The notes under the pieces: generated by a model
The model's input: the letters and a program-made list of their open reading frames with translations, nothing else
Database searches by the model: none
Told to the model about the DNA's origin: nothing
Shown: positions 14,501 to 29,500 of the stretch, one piece after another
Numbering within the stretch: position 1 is the first letter of the stretch
How the letters are laid out: each line of letters starts with the position of its first letter
Position numbers and translations under genes: made by a program
Source: Siphonodentalium dalli
Taxonomy: Eukaryota; Mollusca; Scaphopoda; Gadilida; Siphonodentaliidae
Reading direction: 5' to 3'
DNA: 64,000 bases
NCBI GenBank assembly: GCA_032622095.1
Contig: CP136065.1
Span: 208,980,151-209,044,150, forward strand

Positions 14501-17500
14501 TCCGTGGTAGCGTATAACATCGCGTAAGAATCCGGTTGTTGAATAGACACTCCATAAAAGTCAACCTCTTTTGGTATTGTTTCATATTCGTGTGGTCTAT
14601 TTCAGGGACACGATCATCGTAATGATGGCTATAGTCGAAGTGGGCGGATAGGTTCCCTCCAGGCACCGGTCAGCCAGATAATTCACTTCTGCAAAAAAAA
14701 AACACAAAAAAAAAATACAAAAAAAAAACAAAACAAAATCGGGAGTGAGTCTTGTCGCTATGACAGTATTCCTGTGTAAATGACGCGAGTGTATCAAATA
14801 AATCGATAGTCTTATATAGTAATGGGCACATCCACCCTGTTGTGGGTGGATGTGCCTTCAATGAATGCATTAGCGATATATAATATATCATATTACATAT
14901 ACTATAATATAATAATTATGTACCTGTTAAATGTGCTTTTGTCATATATTTGTATTTGAATTTTGTATATATCATATATCATGATTGTTGATTTATTGAG
15001 ATTAAAGAATTGAATTGAGTCTTAAGACTGATTTCACGTTAAAGGATGTTAGTGCCATCCAAAAAGCCGGACTCGGTAAAAGCATATGAAAAGTAATAAT
15101 TGGCATCAACTTGTGTACCACAACATTGATAATAAGTGTACTCAGTATGCTTATATTATCTGAACATAATCGAACACGAAACTTTCAATGCATTCTTTTA
15201 TAACTAAAGGATAGGCTCCATTCAATAATAATTGGATTACATTTCTTTACTTTACAGTTCTTCATATCAATGAACACTATTACTCACCGGTTGTGAAGAT
15301 GGAAGTGGTGGGCCCGCTATCAACCACCTGCGGGAATAACTGTACATCAGACGTTACATTCCGGATGTTTGGAAACGATTCGGGGGAAGTGGTATGCATA
15401 TTTATTACACTAGGAAATTATGGTTTCTGAAACAAGGAGTTCCGGGGATATTTATTTATTAGACGAGAAGGGCCCATATATTAACAAACTATATCATACT
15501 GCTATTGATGACATGAGCTTCAGAACTCCCTTTTTAAAAATATACAGTATTTTTTTCATGTATATACCCTATCTTTGACATCATTATTCAAAACTACCAC
15601 CATTGGAAGTATCGTGCGAAATTCTGACAAATCCAACTCCAATTTTGTTCAAAACCTGGGCAATTATGATTACAAAATGTCCGATGGCATTGTAAACGGT
15701 GGATCAGCTTTGATTATGAAAATATATAATTACTACTGGTCGATTCGTACTCAATCACGTCGTACTCAGTACAGTGAAAGCTTTGGTCGATTAACATATT
15801 TTATTCCATTTCCATTGGTACTCACACTTGGCATGTTGGTAAAGTTCTTGTTATTACTTCAGGTCAAACAAATCCATCAAATACAGACAATTTGAGTACA
15901 CAGTCTCCCTTCACCGTTAGATAAATATTAATGAATAATCAATAATAATTATTTGGAACTCTATATGGAATTTCCACGACCTCACGTGCTTTCCTTGTAG
16001 CGAAATACCAAGTTATAATTATGAGCTATACTGATTGTTTGCAGTCGTGGACCATAGGAGTGAATGAATCAAACGTAATCGACGGAACGCAGGTCACGAT
16101 CACTGAAACTTTCAATAACGCGTAAGTATACATGTATATAAACACCCTCCACATAGTGGCTAAGATACTGTTCTCGCCTTACGATGAAAAGTTAAATAAG
16201 GTCGTTCATGATCGATGCATGACATAATCTATAGCAAGTAAACACTAGAATATCTTTTTATTTTACGGTTATAAGAGAATTTTACAACAATAATGTCTCT
16301 CTTAACCAAAGCCGGCTGCTGAACTCAGTCTTACGTCACTGTCGACGGTAGAGAAATATAGTCCCCAATGAATCCATTGATGCACATGTATCTCGAATGT
16401 AAAAAACAAGTTGTATAAGGATTTGTGATACTAAAAGTAAGGATAACTCGACCGATTCATGGGGAGTTTGAAATATCCCGCCGCACATTGGTGCGCGTAA
16501 GTGAATCGGTCCCTCATGAGATATCATGAAAGTAGGGCTGACGGGGTCATCGTCGTAACGTTAAAACATGTGATACATACAAGCACACCGTGTGCATTTT
16601 TGTATATAAAAAAAACACACCAGTCTCGCGTAATGTCACGTGACTAGTGTTTTATACATAAATGTGCACTTATTCAGCTGACTTATTGATCATTTTTGTC
16701 AGCAGTTCAGTTCCATCACCTCATCGATCAAACAGCTAGTAGTCTATAACATATGCAAAATCCGCTAAAATCCGCGTTGAGCATTTTTTGTTTTTGTAAT
16801 TCAAGATGGCGATCAAGAGGGCTGCCATTTTCCGTTACGTCAGTTTGATGCAATTATAGTGAGAAAATATTGTCATATGCCTTTTATGCCAAAATTGGAA
16901 CTTCCGTCCAAGATGGCCGCCAAAATGGCGAACGGAATTGGAAAATGTTACGTTTTTTACTGATATATTTAAGATAAGTTTCTGCTGTTTAGAACTGGTT
17001 GAGAATTGTGACTTTATTCTGTATTTATCATGTTAACTGACCAATGGAGCAATGCAATATGGCACTCATGGGGTCCTTACTGAAAGGGTCATAATTTTAA
17101 TTTACACATATTCCAGCGTGCAGGTTGATCCCACCATCGTCATAACAACGACGTCTAACGCGAGCGTTGCCATAGCAGTGACGCTGCACTACATCTCCGA
17201 GGGAGTTCAGCACCAAGTAATCTACGCTGCCGCCATTCTTCTCTGTGTATACGGACTCATCATATTCGAGGTAATCAGACGTCCTTATGCAGATTCAACT
17301 GTGCATATATATTGCTACACCAATAAAATTGACCCATTTTGTACATACATGTAGGCCTACATGCATTTCATAATATTTGACTTAATGTGATGTGTAACAC
17401 TAGGGTAAGGTGATCAAATATATATGGAGAAAAATCTTGCTCAAAATAGTTATTGTTTTTACAAATATTATATCCAAATTGGCAACACACCACATCATTC

Positions 17501-20500
17501 TTATATATTAATTAAATGCAGTGACTCTCGATGGCGAAATCGATTTCGTTAGTCTATCGCCGCTATATATTTTCGTCCCGAATCGAGAATTAAATATGTA
17601 CAATTGAGCTTAGTTCAGACGATGTTTTCTATAGTGGTACGGTCGATTTGCTTGAGATTTTTGTCGATATTAGTAGAATGCTACATTCCTCCAGTTGATG
17701 TAGCGCCTGAGTACTAACTTATCAGTTTCACGCACCGAACAGGTCCACAATATGTCGTTAATTACTTCCAACATAAGGTGTTATATATAGTGAGGGTGTA
17801 TCGAAATCAATATATGCTATAGGTCAATTAGGTGAAATTAGAAACATTGTACATATATAAATACTTGATTTCCACTCCCACTTTCCGATATATTAAATGG
17901 ATATCTCAAGTTTGTCTGCATGTTTTAGTCGAAAGGGTGGGTAATGCGCATACATGTATGTATGGTAGACTGTAATAAGGCAGCTTTGTTGAAGTAACTA
18001 TTGGCAACCATTGTGGACACTGCTAACCAGGCTGTTCCAAATATATGTAGGGTGGTCTCCTCCCATCTTTGTTAAGTTAATAATGGTTTAACGTCGTTTT
18101 AGCAGCTAAGCTATATCTCGGCGAGGTACCATCTCATGAACTCATACGTAAGGTAGACATGATGTTATGTATGAACATTTCACCGTCTCTATTTCAGTTA
18201 GTTCATCGTACAGTAGCAGCAATTTTAGGGTCCGTTGCTGCAATTGGTGTATTATCAGCCTTCAATGAGGTAGGAACTTTAAATTATATCAAGCGCGTAC
18301 CTTTAAATATTGCTTTACGTGAGCACCATGGTCGCTATATCCATGACATACCAATATATTGTTTATGCCAAAATGCGTATATTTGTTAAATGCCCGACGC
18401 TTTCTATGTGAATAAGCGGATTTGAAAATAAGTCGAGTGATGAATCAAGTAAGTTTCTGACAAAAACAAATTATAAAAAGCCTCTTACTAGTACCAGCAA
18501 TGTGTGTGGGAGAGAGAGAGAGAGAGTGAGAGAGAGAGAGAGGGAGAGAGAGAGAAAAGAGAGAGAGTCATATTTGATAAATCTCACATTTTTCGTATTT
18601 GTATTATGTTATGTCGCATTATGACATTTAACCATTTTCATACTGAATTGATTGTTTGTGTTATAAATGTTATGTCGCATTAATTAACCCTTTTCATACT
18701 GAATGGATTGTTTGTGTGATTTTGTAGAGGCCGACCATGCCTGAGATTATTGACTGGATCGATCTGGAGACGGTCATGTTGCTGTTTGGGATGATGATCA
18801 TCGTCTCAATCTTTTCAGAAACCGGATTCTTCGATTACTGTGCGCTCCAGGTGAGAATTAATGGCAGGTGGTCAGCTCTTAAGAGTTTCCCGATGCGCAC
18901 TCCATACCTCAGACCATATTAATGTACCAACATACACACAGTATATATGGCTGAAGGGGTCACTCTCACCTAAGAATGCGCTGAAGGGTACACAGGTTTT
19001 AAAAAGGTGCTGAAGGGTACACATGGTTTACTATCGCCGCTAATGCTGTTACGTCAACTGTGTTCCAGAAAGGCTGGCGCCAATCAGTTTGTTTTCAGTT
19101 AGTTTTAATTTTCATTGAAACGTAAACAATTATTCTCTAACAGATATCATGACAAGCGCGAACTTTAACGTATTTTCGGAAGAGATTTCAAAACCTGTGT
19201 ACCCTTCAGCACATTTTAAAAACCAGTGTACCATCAGCACTTTTTGGGGGAGGGAGCGTGACCCCTTCAGCCCCAATATGTGCAGTCCTATATATAATAG
19301 CATTCGCACCCATCCGCACCCCAATTTACGGGTGTTGTTTATTTGCTGTGGTCACTCCTGTCAAAATGTTTAGGTGGATGATAATCATAGAACAAAATAA
19401 CGAACTACTTAATATTTTGTTAGTCATACATTATATAACAGATTGGCACAAACGAGTAAATTCTATGAGTAAATGTTCTTTATATAAGGTGTTCAAAATC
19501 GATTTTAGAGCCGAACGTTATTTAAATAGCACGTCTATCAAGGACGTCATAACTATGGCTAGGTTCAGATGCAGAAGCCATCACTTACCCATTGAGACAA
19601 GTACATGGAATAAATCCAGAAACACTCAATTATGTAACTTGTGCAGCGGAGATAGAGTTGGAGACCAATACCATTATAACATGAATTATGACGCTATATA
19701 TTCACTGAGAAGATGATTTATACCTTTGTCGTTAACAAGTTTCCCTAACTTGATACAGTTTAAGATTCACCACCAGGACAAAGGAATACAATATATTATT
19801 TGTGACCTCCCAGACTTGTCAATGTTTTGACCTATTGAGAGTGAATAAAGAATTGAATTGTTAGATCCGTTGCGCTCTCAGTTTAGTAGTGATCGTGGGA
19901 AGTGTAATTTGGTTCTTGGTTTATCACAGGATGACATTTTGTCTAATAATGAAAACAAATAATGGTTATTTCTTGAGAGCAAATGATTACACATCCGTTT
20001 TGCTTTCCTCGTGGACAGGTTTGTATGGGGGCCAGTCTCAACGGTTCGGTCATTTACGCTTTCGCGTGGAAATAATCTCTCACATAAATAGACACCATAA
20101 TTATTCGCGTAAGGCTACAACAAACGCCACTGGTTATAATGCGATGGTTGACATTGACTCGTCGAGGCATAGATGTGAATTGAGCAACATGGCTGCATGG
20201 GTGTACCGAACTTGATCATGCACTCATAGTGATAAAACATACCCGAATCAACAAATGGGACGTGAAACTAACATCGGCTTCTATATGACCTGCGATGACT
20301 TTGCATGTAACTATGCGTGATTTACCCGCTCAAAGAAATTGCTTATCACAGTTTATAGAATGGGTTTTTATTGAATGTAACACGGGTCGCACATGACAAA
20401 CAAGCCCTGTCTATTTCTGAATAAACATTGTCAGCCTTTATTTTTCAACTGATGGATTCTAGGACAGGTTGCGCGTAATAAACACACAACGACACGTGTG

Positions 20501-23500
20501 TTAATGGGGTTGTCGATACGACACTTGTGCCATCGCGGAAGAGAAGAACTCGAGGCTGCGCCCCTTGTTCCGCGTTTGTACTCGAGCCGGAACGACAAAG
20601 CCACTAACACACTCACGTCGTTCTGTGTATTAATTTGGTATTTGAAATTCCAAGCCTTTAGACACTTCAGGCGTTAATGACCCAAACGTATGTGACATTT
20701 CTCGATATGTTCTGTATTATTTCGAAAATGGACATACATGTTTTATAACGCCGTGTTAATGATTAATTCCAGGCCTACAAACTTGCGAAGGGTGAAATGT
20801 GGCCGCTCATCACCTTGCTCTGTGTATTTAGTGCCGTTGTATCAGCGTTCCTTGACAACGTCACGACGATCCTCCTTCTAACCCCTGTCACCATAAGGTT
20901 CGTACCCAGCCCATATCCAATCTACAACTATATAATCTACAACTAAGTAAGTACATAGAAACGTTGCCAACTTATATAATGCTATATATTTACATACTAA
21001 GTGTGATTATCACTAAATCCAGCATTCCGATTGGACGGCGCCCACGTGACTAGTTGCAGTTATTTCTCGGTGAACGCGCAATAGGTCATAACTGCAGCCC
21101 CATAATTACACCGACGCGTCATCGGTTTCGGAAAGAAGAACGCGTAATGTTTTGGGCGCATTTAGACTCGCGCAGGATTGACTTAATAAATCATCATGTT
21201 TCAATATAAAGAGCCTCGTTGTTCCTGTTAACTTTGCCAAGGGAGCTATGGGATATTTTGGGCTGGTTTTGTCACGATACACTTTTCGATTTAAATACAT
21301 TTACAAAAGTGGCTTTTTTGCTAAATGTATATAAATATAAGGATTAAATGTCTTGTGGACTGTTTTTATGGAGATGTAACCGTGAGATAAGTGGTCATAA
21401 CTTGTATGTAAAACCCTTCGGATTTTACACAAGTTATGACCACTTACCTCACGGTTACATCTCCATAAAAACAGTCCACATGACAGTTAATCCTTATATG
21501 TATGCACAGACAGGCTAAATTTAAATGTTACTGATTCAACGTCAAAAGCTACGTGTAGCAGACGAAAGCTATATGGTTCGAAAGCGGCCAAGTTCATCGT
21601 TGCTTTTGCAGAAATGGAGCGGCATTTATAATGTTTATCAATATACATGCAGTAAAGGACAGGAAGGTATGCTATTCATTATACCCATGATCCTTTCGAT
21701 GTGGGGTCAAGATAAAACTTGAATACTGCCTGCCACCCCCACCATTTCAAGACCCTCAAGTGACGTATGGCATCCCCGCTGCATCCATACTAGTAAATTA
21801 ACTAAATTATGTAGGCCTACGTGGCATTACATGAATATAGCCAAACGAGAAACAACTTCATTTCAAACATCTCTGGTACATCTTACATATTGAGCTGTTT
21901 GATTGAATATTTTATTTGAATAACAACAATTACTAAAGGCATTGCTTTCGTTTAGTGATAAGAAACGCACATGTGCAGCATGGCCATATCGGTTATGATT
22001 TTTCAGACATTTTTTTACTTTCTGTTTTAGACTCTGCGAGGTACTTAATCTGGACCCGAAACATGTTCTGATAGCAGAGGTGATGTTCTCGAATATTGGT
22101 GGAACCGCCACGGCCGTCGGTGACCCACCCAACGTCATCATCGTGGCCAACAAGGAAATGTCTGAAAAGGTAATCAAAGCCAAGCGATATAAAATTGTAT
22201 AGCCCTCCTTATTATAATACACAACTTTGACCGAGTTTGTTTTTCCTACATGTTCTGGTCCATTTTTTAACCCTTTACCCAACAGAACGGCCCTGTGCCA
22301 ATGCATTCTCTTATATATGCGAGTCGACCATAGGTCGCCTCGCATATGTAAGAGAATGCATTGGCTTAACACATTAAAATTTTTTAAAATATATAAAATT
22401 GTTAAAGAATGTAAGAAAAATGGTAAAAAAAGTTTTTTTTTAGGCCAATGCATTCTCTTATATATGCGAGGCGACCTATGGTCGACTCGCATATATAAGA
22501 GAATGCATTGGCACAGGGAATAACTGTAACCATCACAATGTGGTCAATGAACCGGTTCCAATGATATCCATATTTGTATGGTTTTATTGAGACAGACCCA
22601 AGATAATTTAGGCTGTTGCAGCTTTATTTGGCCGTTTTTGGCCGGTTTATTGGGTAAAGGGTTAAAGTTATTTACAACCACGCAAGGGAGCCTATGGATG
22701 TGCGATTATGAGCTCGGTCTGACTATTTTGTAATGGAGTTACCCCCCTTTTCTTATACATGTACTTTTGTCCATGTATGCTGCTGCTGGTGAAAATGATG
22801 CTGAATTTGACACCGTCAAGTCACTATAATTATTCATACTCAGATTAACTACCAGGATGTTTGCCAACCCGAGCGTGTCGATGTATATTATGTATGTAAT
22901 TACATATCACATGTTTCTCTCTATCCATATCTTTGAAAACTATCCCCATTTAAATTTAATAATATTTAAAATTTATGTACATTGGATCAGAGAATAAAGC
23001 AAATTAATTTGAATACCCGCGGTAAATCTTATAATTATGGGAGAGGTCCGATATTGCCACTTAGTATCAGCATTTTGAAATTAAAGGGGGGGGGGCTGTA
23101 CACTAAATCCGGCCATTTATGGGACCATCTCCTTTTATTCTCAACAGAATATATGCAACACATCAATGAATTTGAGCCATGGATTTGTGCAAAATACAAT
23201 CGTGTGCTCTATGAATGATGCTACAAGGTGGTAATTATAACGATGCAAACAACAAGGTAATTATTATGAAAATGAGTATAACACTCGAGTCATATTTGAA
23301 CCTTGTTAAAAAATTCTCCGTCAGATTATCTTTCACAAAGCTTCGGATCAGCAACCATACTTTGGAAATTGAGAAAGGCAAACACAAACGATCTAAAGTA
23401 GCCACTGATGAGAGAATTTGCAAAAATTGTGGAATGGAGGTAGAAACCGAAGAACACTTCATTATGAGATGCCCCATTTATGAAAAATCTAAGAAAACGT

Positions 23501-26500
23501 TTATTTGCGGAAATAAGCGACAATATTCAGACCTTTAATAATATGGCTGACCAACAGAAATTCTTAAACAAATGGTGAACGCAAAACATGTAATATCATC
23601 TGCAGCATGGTCCAACTCTTTCTACATGAACGGTGTGAATCACCAAACATTGAACATTAATATATTTATGTTACTATACTTATAATAACATTTTATTTAT
23701 GTAACTCGTTTGACATCGGCCTCGAGTGGGCGTATTTGTCAATAAATTTATCTTATCTTATCTTATCTTAAACTCATTTTCATTATACTTACCATGTTGT
23801 TTGCATCCTTCACAGAGCGTATTTTGCACTAAGCCATGGCTCAAATTCATTCATCCGTTGCATATATTATGTTGAGTATAAAAGGAGATTGTCCCATTAG
23901 TGGCCGGATTTAGTAAATAGTACCCCTTTAAGCATGTACAGTTAGTTGACAGACAACTTGATTGTCTGGTCCCCTATTATTTAATGTGTTACCATCATTT
24001 ATGTCTTTCCAGGGGATAAACTTCGCTAACTTTACAGCCCACATGTCCGTTGGGATCGTATTTACATCCGTTGTTGCGTATGGATTTCTGAGGCTGCTAT
24101 ACCGACATAACAGCGGTCTAATGAACAAAGATCCACCTGAAATCACAGGTGAGATTCACTGACGCATTCATTGGTTTAAACATAGTTCATGTCTAATAAT
24201 ATACGGTAATTACATGGTGTATAAGGGATTGGAGGACAAGTTCTGAAAATAACTCATATGAACTTCCGTTCTCTACAACAAATATGCATATATGTTAAAA
24301 CATTTATTAACAAAGTAAATATAACAGGCTTTGTTATGACGGCTATGGCGTGTCATATATGTATACTAGTTTGAAATTGGTTGAATCGGATTGGTTAAAG
24401 GTGCATAATCCGATTCGATTGCCCCTATCACCCAGTTACAACAACAACACCAACGGAATTTCACCCAAAACCGATTTTTTAGATGGCCCCCTATCACCCA
24501 GTTACAACAACAACGACAACAACGACAACAACAACAACGGAATTTCACCAAATTAGTTTATTACCAATAAATACTCACAACAATGACAACCACGATATCA
24601 TATTTGCCGTAAAAGTCCAATAATAACGGGGTTTCTTTGCAGTTTGGAGGTGAGCGAGTGTGAAAATTCCCCAACAATTGTTGTTCACGAATGTAAACAC
24701 ATAATATTTCCACTGTAACCATATAACATGTATATTTGCATGGATAAAACTTGATTACCGATTCATAAATAAGTATAATGCATGTATCCCCACGTCAACT
24801 ATCACAACCTATTGTGTTATTGTTGATGGCGATGCTTTTTAACGACCTCTATTCCGATGTCCGACATTAATTGGTCGCCACTGATCGCACATGGGGCCGC
24901 GACCTTAGTGACCACTCGAAACGGCGTGCGCGCATGTATGTACTATTTCTGTATAAAGTCAGCTGATTTTTGCCGGGCCGCCAAATATTCATGGTGGTGA
25001 AAAATAACAGATTTAAAATATCGATATCTAATAACTCCGAGCTTCGATGGGTGGGTTCCTCGACTCGAATCAAATATTTTTACACCCGAAGCCAAAGAAA
25101 TAGTAACTTAGGGGCGTTTAATCGGATTGTGCATTTTTAAACAAACAAAGAATTGTGATTGGGTGTGTGTATATATATACAAAAGACCATTTGGATGGAT
25201 ATAACCATATAGAGATATAGGAGGGTCATTAAATATAAATTAGGTATGTTGTCCGGTTAGGAAGATTAATATGTAGGTAAGGGATCGATCGATTGGGGTA
25301 CAGTAGGAGGGGTGGTAATGGGCGGCGTGTAGTCTTATGACATGGACTCCAAAGTTTGAGTGAGTTCACATGAGCTTTGAACGGCGAATATACACAAATA
25401 CATCTGGTTATATAAAATGTTACCCTACTCCCTAACGCGAGACCATAGCCACTCCAAACAGCAACAGCATGCAGCAGCCACTTTAAACACAAATTTTGAA
25501 CCTATCTCTAAATACATTTATTAGCAGCCGAATGCCATATAGGAGAGGGGCTCTGATAAGTTCCGCAACTTGTGCTCCGATCCTCTGTGTCCACACAACT
25601 ATATGTGTCTATAATAATATGTGTAATGTATATATACGTTGTGGGTCACAATAAATATGTTCAACAAATGTGCGGCGTGTAGTATTATGACATGGACTCC
25701 AAGGTTTGAGTGAGTTCACATGAGCTTTGAACGGCGCATATACACAATACATCTGGTTATATTGTGCATATATGCATATGCACATGTGCCGATGTCTGTT
25801 GAATCAAACAATATTTACTTTGACCTTGTAAGCCAATGTATTCTCTTATTTGTGCGAGGCTTAACGCTGCACCAGCTTAGCTCCAGCAATGAGATGATTA
25901 AGCATTCAAACATGACTCGACAATTCAATCTATTCTTCAGAAATGAAGCACGAGATCGAAATGTGGAAACGGGCTGCGTCAAGGGTATCTGTTGCGTCCC
26001 GCGAGGAGAGCGTGATGAAGGCGCTGTTCGCACAAAAGGCCTTACAACTCGAGAATGCACTCACACGCCAGCTCTACAAAACACAGTGAGTAAAACAAAA
26101 TCATCGTCAGAAATGCCCTCAAGATCATATTATTGTATAGGCATATAATTATATAATATAAAATATATTGTTTCATGAATGCACCACCTCAGAGTTGCGT
26201 TAAAAGAACTACGGCAAAATATTATCACATCAGGTTTCTCATTCACCACACCAGAATGCATCTAATTGAGGACCAAAAATCTACTAATCGGATTATATAC
26301 ACACCGATACTTCACAATACGACCTTTAGTCTACTTTCCAACTGAGACATGCGTCATATCAGAAATGTCAGCTGTTATATTATGCATTGTGTTCCCGCAA
26401 TAAAATGTTCAAGAGTGGCCCAGCCATTGTTCACACCCAAATATCGAAAGCAATTAAAAATAAAAGTTACATACTGCAACAATGAGACATCCGCGAATAC

Positions 26501-29500
26501 ATACATCCTGCAATAAAGTATAACTGGTACGCAATATAGCTAGTACATTTTAAATCATATTTCCTAAAATAAGAATTGTACAGTATCAACTTCACATATA
26601 CCCATTGTCGTATTTGTTTCAGGAAGAATAACAAACACGATTTCGAGACAAACGTGCGGGAGTTAGAGAAAAAGGTGAGATACAAGGACTGTTCGTGTGC
26701 AAAACTTCTGCGCCTCGACATCTATAGTTCCGAATGACCACTCATTTGCTCACGAACATCGTCGGTTTCTGCTCGTAATTTTGAAATCAGACATGTACAC
26801 ACTTATGAGGAATCAGTATTGCAATTCGTTATGTATCTATTTCATCTTACATGACTTCCATATACATGCACTGATGTTTTTGGATTTCCATCTTTTAAGT
26901 AGTGGGTAATATACATGATTATAATGTACTGCAACATAACAAATCTTAATTAACATCGTGTTCTGCTTTAGTCTGTTTAAAAAAATGTTGAAAACTAAAT
27001 ATGGCATGGAACTAGACAAAAAAAAAAAATTTGTTACTGAAAAATAATTTTTGGCCTCTAAGACATCAAAACAATCAGTCTTTGAATAGCCGATGAAAAT
27101 CCTGTCGGTTGTACGTCTCTAGATGTGTCCATAATATTTAATTTCTACGACGACGCGGCATTCCCAACATGACGTAATAAACCGTTTCCAAATATGAAGT
27201 GCATTCCTGGTGTAGTATAAATGTTTGTGAGAATCGTAGTATTTAGAAATAGTTATAAATACACCTAGATGCGAAAGAATAATCAGCCATGAATATCGTT
27301 GACTGATAAACAAAAACTCGAAGATGATGTCTCCTAAATTGCGATGAGTAAAATGAATTATGGATATATCGCCTGTATTCAGTTTTCCAACAATAGTTGA
27401 GTTTGACAATGCGTGGGGAAAATTGTCAACACGTCCTTGACCTCTGATCTCGGACGTGATTTGCTATGCCATCAACCAGTGAAATCGCGTGCAGTCTGCG
27501 CCACTCTCCAATGAAATGGAGGGAATCCCTTCAACACAGAACCTAATTTTAATAGAGAGTTCTAGAGACGAAATTCCGATATAGGATTTTTGTCGGCTTT
27601 TCAAAGAGACTGCAAAACAACATGATATAAGGTAATAGGAAATTAAATAGCAAACAAAATAGCGTGTTTCTACAGGGGGGGGGGGGGGGGTAAAAAAAAT
27701 TCTGGCACGTATGCCGGGATGGGTGGGTGATCAAAGCCACCAACAAGCAATTTTTTCCGCAACTAAAAAAAATATTTCCTGCTTGGTTTTTTAGTGTTTT
27801 GGCAATGAGTTGGGCTTCAAAACCACTTTGAATGAGAGAAATAATGTAATTCTAACTGGTAAAACTGACTGCACGCAGTTATCGTGTTGTATTTTGTTGC
27901 AAATTTTGAAATCCAAGATGGCCGCTGGCAGCCATGTTTTTTTGGCCGAATGACCTCAAAATGACTCATTCCTATTTACATGTCCATGTTAACATCCATG
28001 ATAAATAGTATGCACAGAAATTCATATACAGCTGTTTACAGTGAATTTCCCCCGGCAAATCTCTGTTTTATTGTTAAAAGGGGGGGTGGGTGTCAAAAAA
28101 TGGTCGGAAAAAACTGCCGAAAACGGAAAAAAAATTGGCGGTTGGGGTGGGTGGGTAAAAAAAATGATCGAAAGGGAAAAAATGCCATACGTGCCTGAAA
28201 TTTTGTTCCGACCCCCCCCCCCCTGGTTTCTAGAGGAAATTCTTGTTCCAATCATGTTATATCATACACCAGAATCTAAAACAAAATTTTAAATATAGGT
28301 TTTACAAAAATTAGCCTGGGAACCTGAATGCATATTTTAGTATAGAACGTGTGTGCTTGCTACACATCACGTGACCAAGTGTTTCAACTGGGAGTCTTAA
28401 CTTTTCTATACAAAATATTTTCTCACGTTCAGTTTTACAAGTATACATTGGATCTATTATTCATTTGGTGGGATGTTAAGGTCATAAAATCAGACGACAG
28501 ATAAATAAAAGTGGAGAAAAATTCCTATATACCGGGGAAATATTTTAGATAATAAGTTCAACAAACGACATATTATCTGAATATTTCCTATGTAATAATT
28601 AATCATCAATGATGCTTTATTATAGAACGTCTTAATGTGGTACCTACTGTGGAGGTACGTGTAAGTGGAATTTTTGAGTTCCTACAAGTGGTTATCTTGA
28701 CTTATTTTCTCTTTTCAGTACTGCATCACCGATAAGGTCCTTCTATATAAGTGCGCAGGTGTTCTCATCGTGACGATCTTCACATTCTTCGCGTCGGCAT
28801 TTATCGATGGAATTCACATGGATCTCGGTACGTAATATTTGGTTTATGGGGGGCGGGGACAACATATCACAACGTTGTCAAAGGATTGATTCGGGATATA
28901 ATTCCACTGCACATAGAAACCACCGATCCCAACGTAGCCGCTGACATACTTGCTCAGATACACGAATCAGGTTATCGCCCCTCTTTGTTAGTTTAAACAA
29001 TATTTATTATTTTCAAATACCATCTATACATATAATCATGGATGAATGAAGAGGGGATTGGATAACAAGCATACCTTGCTTTTATAAGTCCTCTCCCCTC
29101 TGACTGTAAACGTCTGGATGGTAAAAAAAAAAAAAAAAAATAAGGAAAGAATTGGGTGGGAAAAATAGAAAGGATGCAGATCTGTGATCCAGGTGAAATA
29201 AACGTAATGGTCGGAAGAAATTAATAGCGGATGAAGGCCCCTGTTTGTTGACCACATATCCAAGCTCATCGGTTTCGCCATCGCTGTTGGTCTAATGCGC
29301 CATACACCTTACTAACTGAGCCACCAGTGTGGTACATTCACCTCAGTAATATCAATAATCTGCTGTTAATGGAATTATTAATTAGCTGCAGGTTATCGGC
29401 CGCAATAAATAGAACGCTGTCCGCGTCATAAGTAACAAAATGTCGGCCAATAAGTAGAAAACGCGGCCAATAAGTCAAGGTAAAGTAAATGACGTCATAC

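Noticed and set aside
14597-14891. Phe-rich minus frames near 14.7 kb
   Set aside because: They arise from a poly(A)-rich tract and have no coding features.
19258-19716. 152-codon frame as a host gene
   Set aside because: The end carries the LINE C-terminal zinc-knuckle pattern, and the tail matches other LINE copies.
21863-22492. Minus-strand 209-codon frame over OCA2 exon i
   Set aside because: It is antisense to a confirmed exon and to the palindromic MITE; the repeated peptide segments come from the palindrome.
29290-29340. Possible tRNA or tRNA-derived SINE on the minus strand
   Set aside because: A-box-like TGGCTCAGTTAGTAAGG is present, but no clear B-box or cloverleaf could be drawn.
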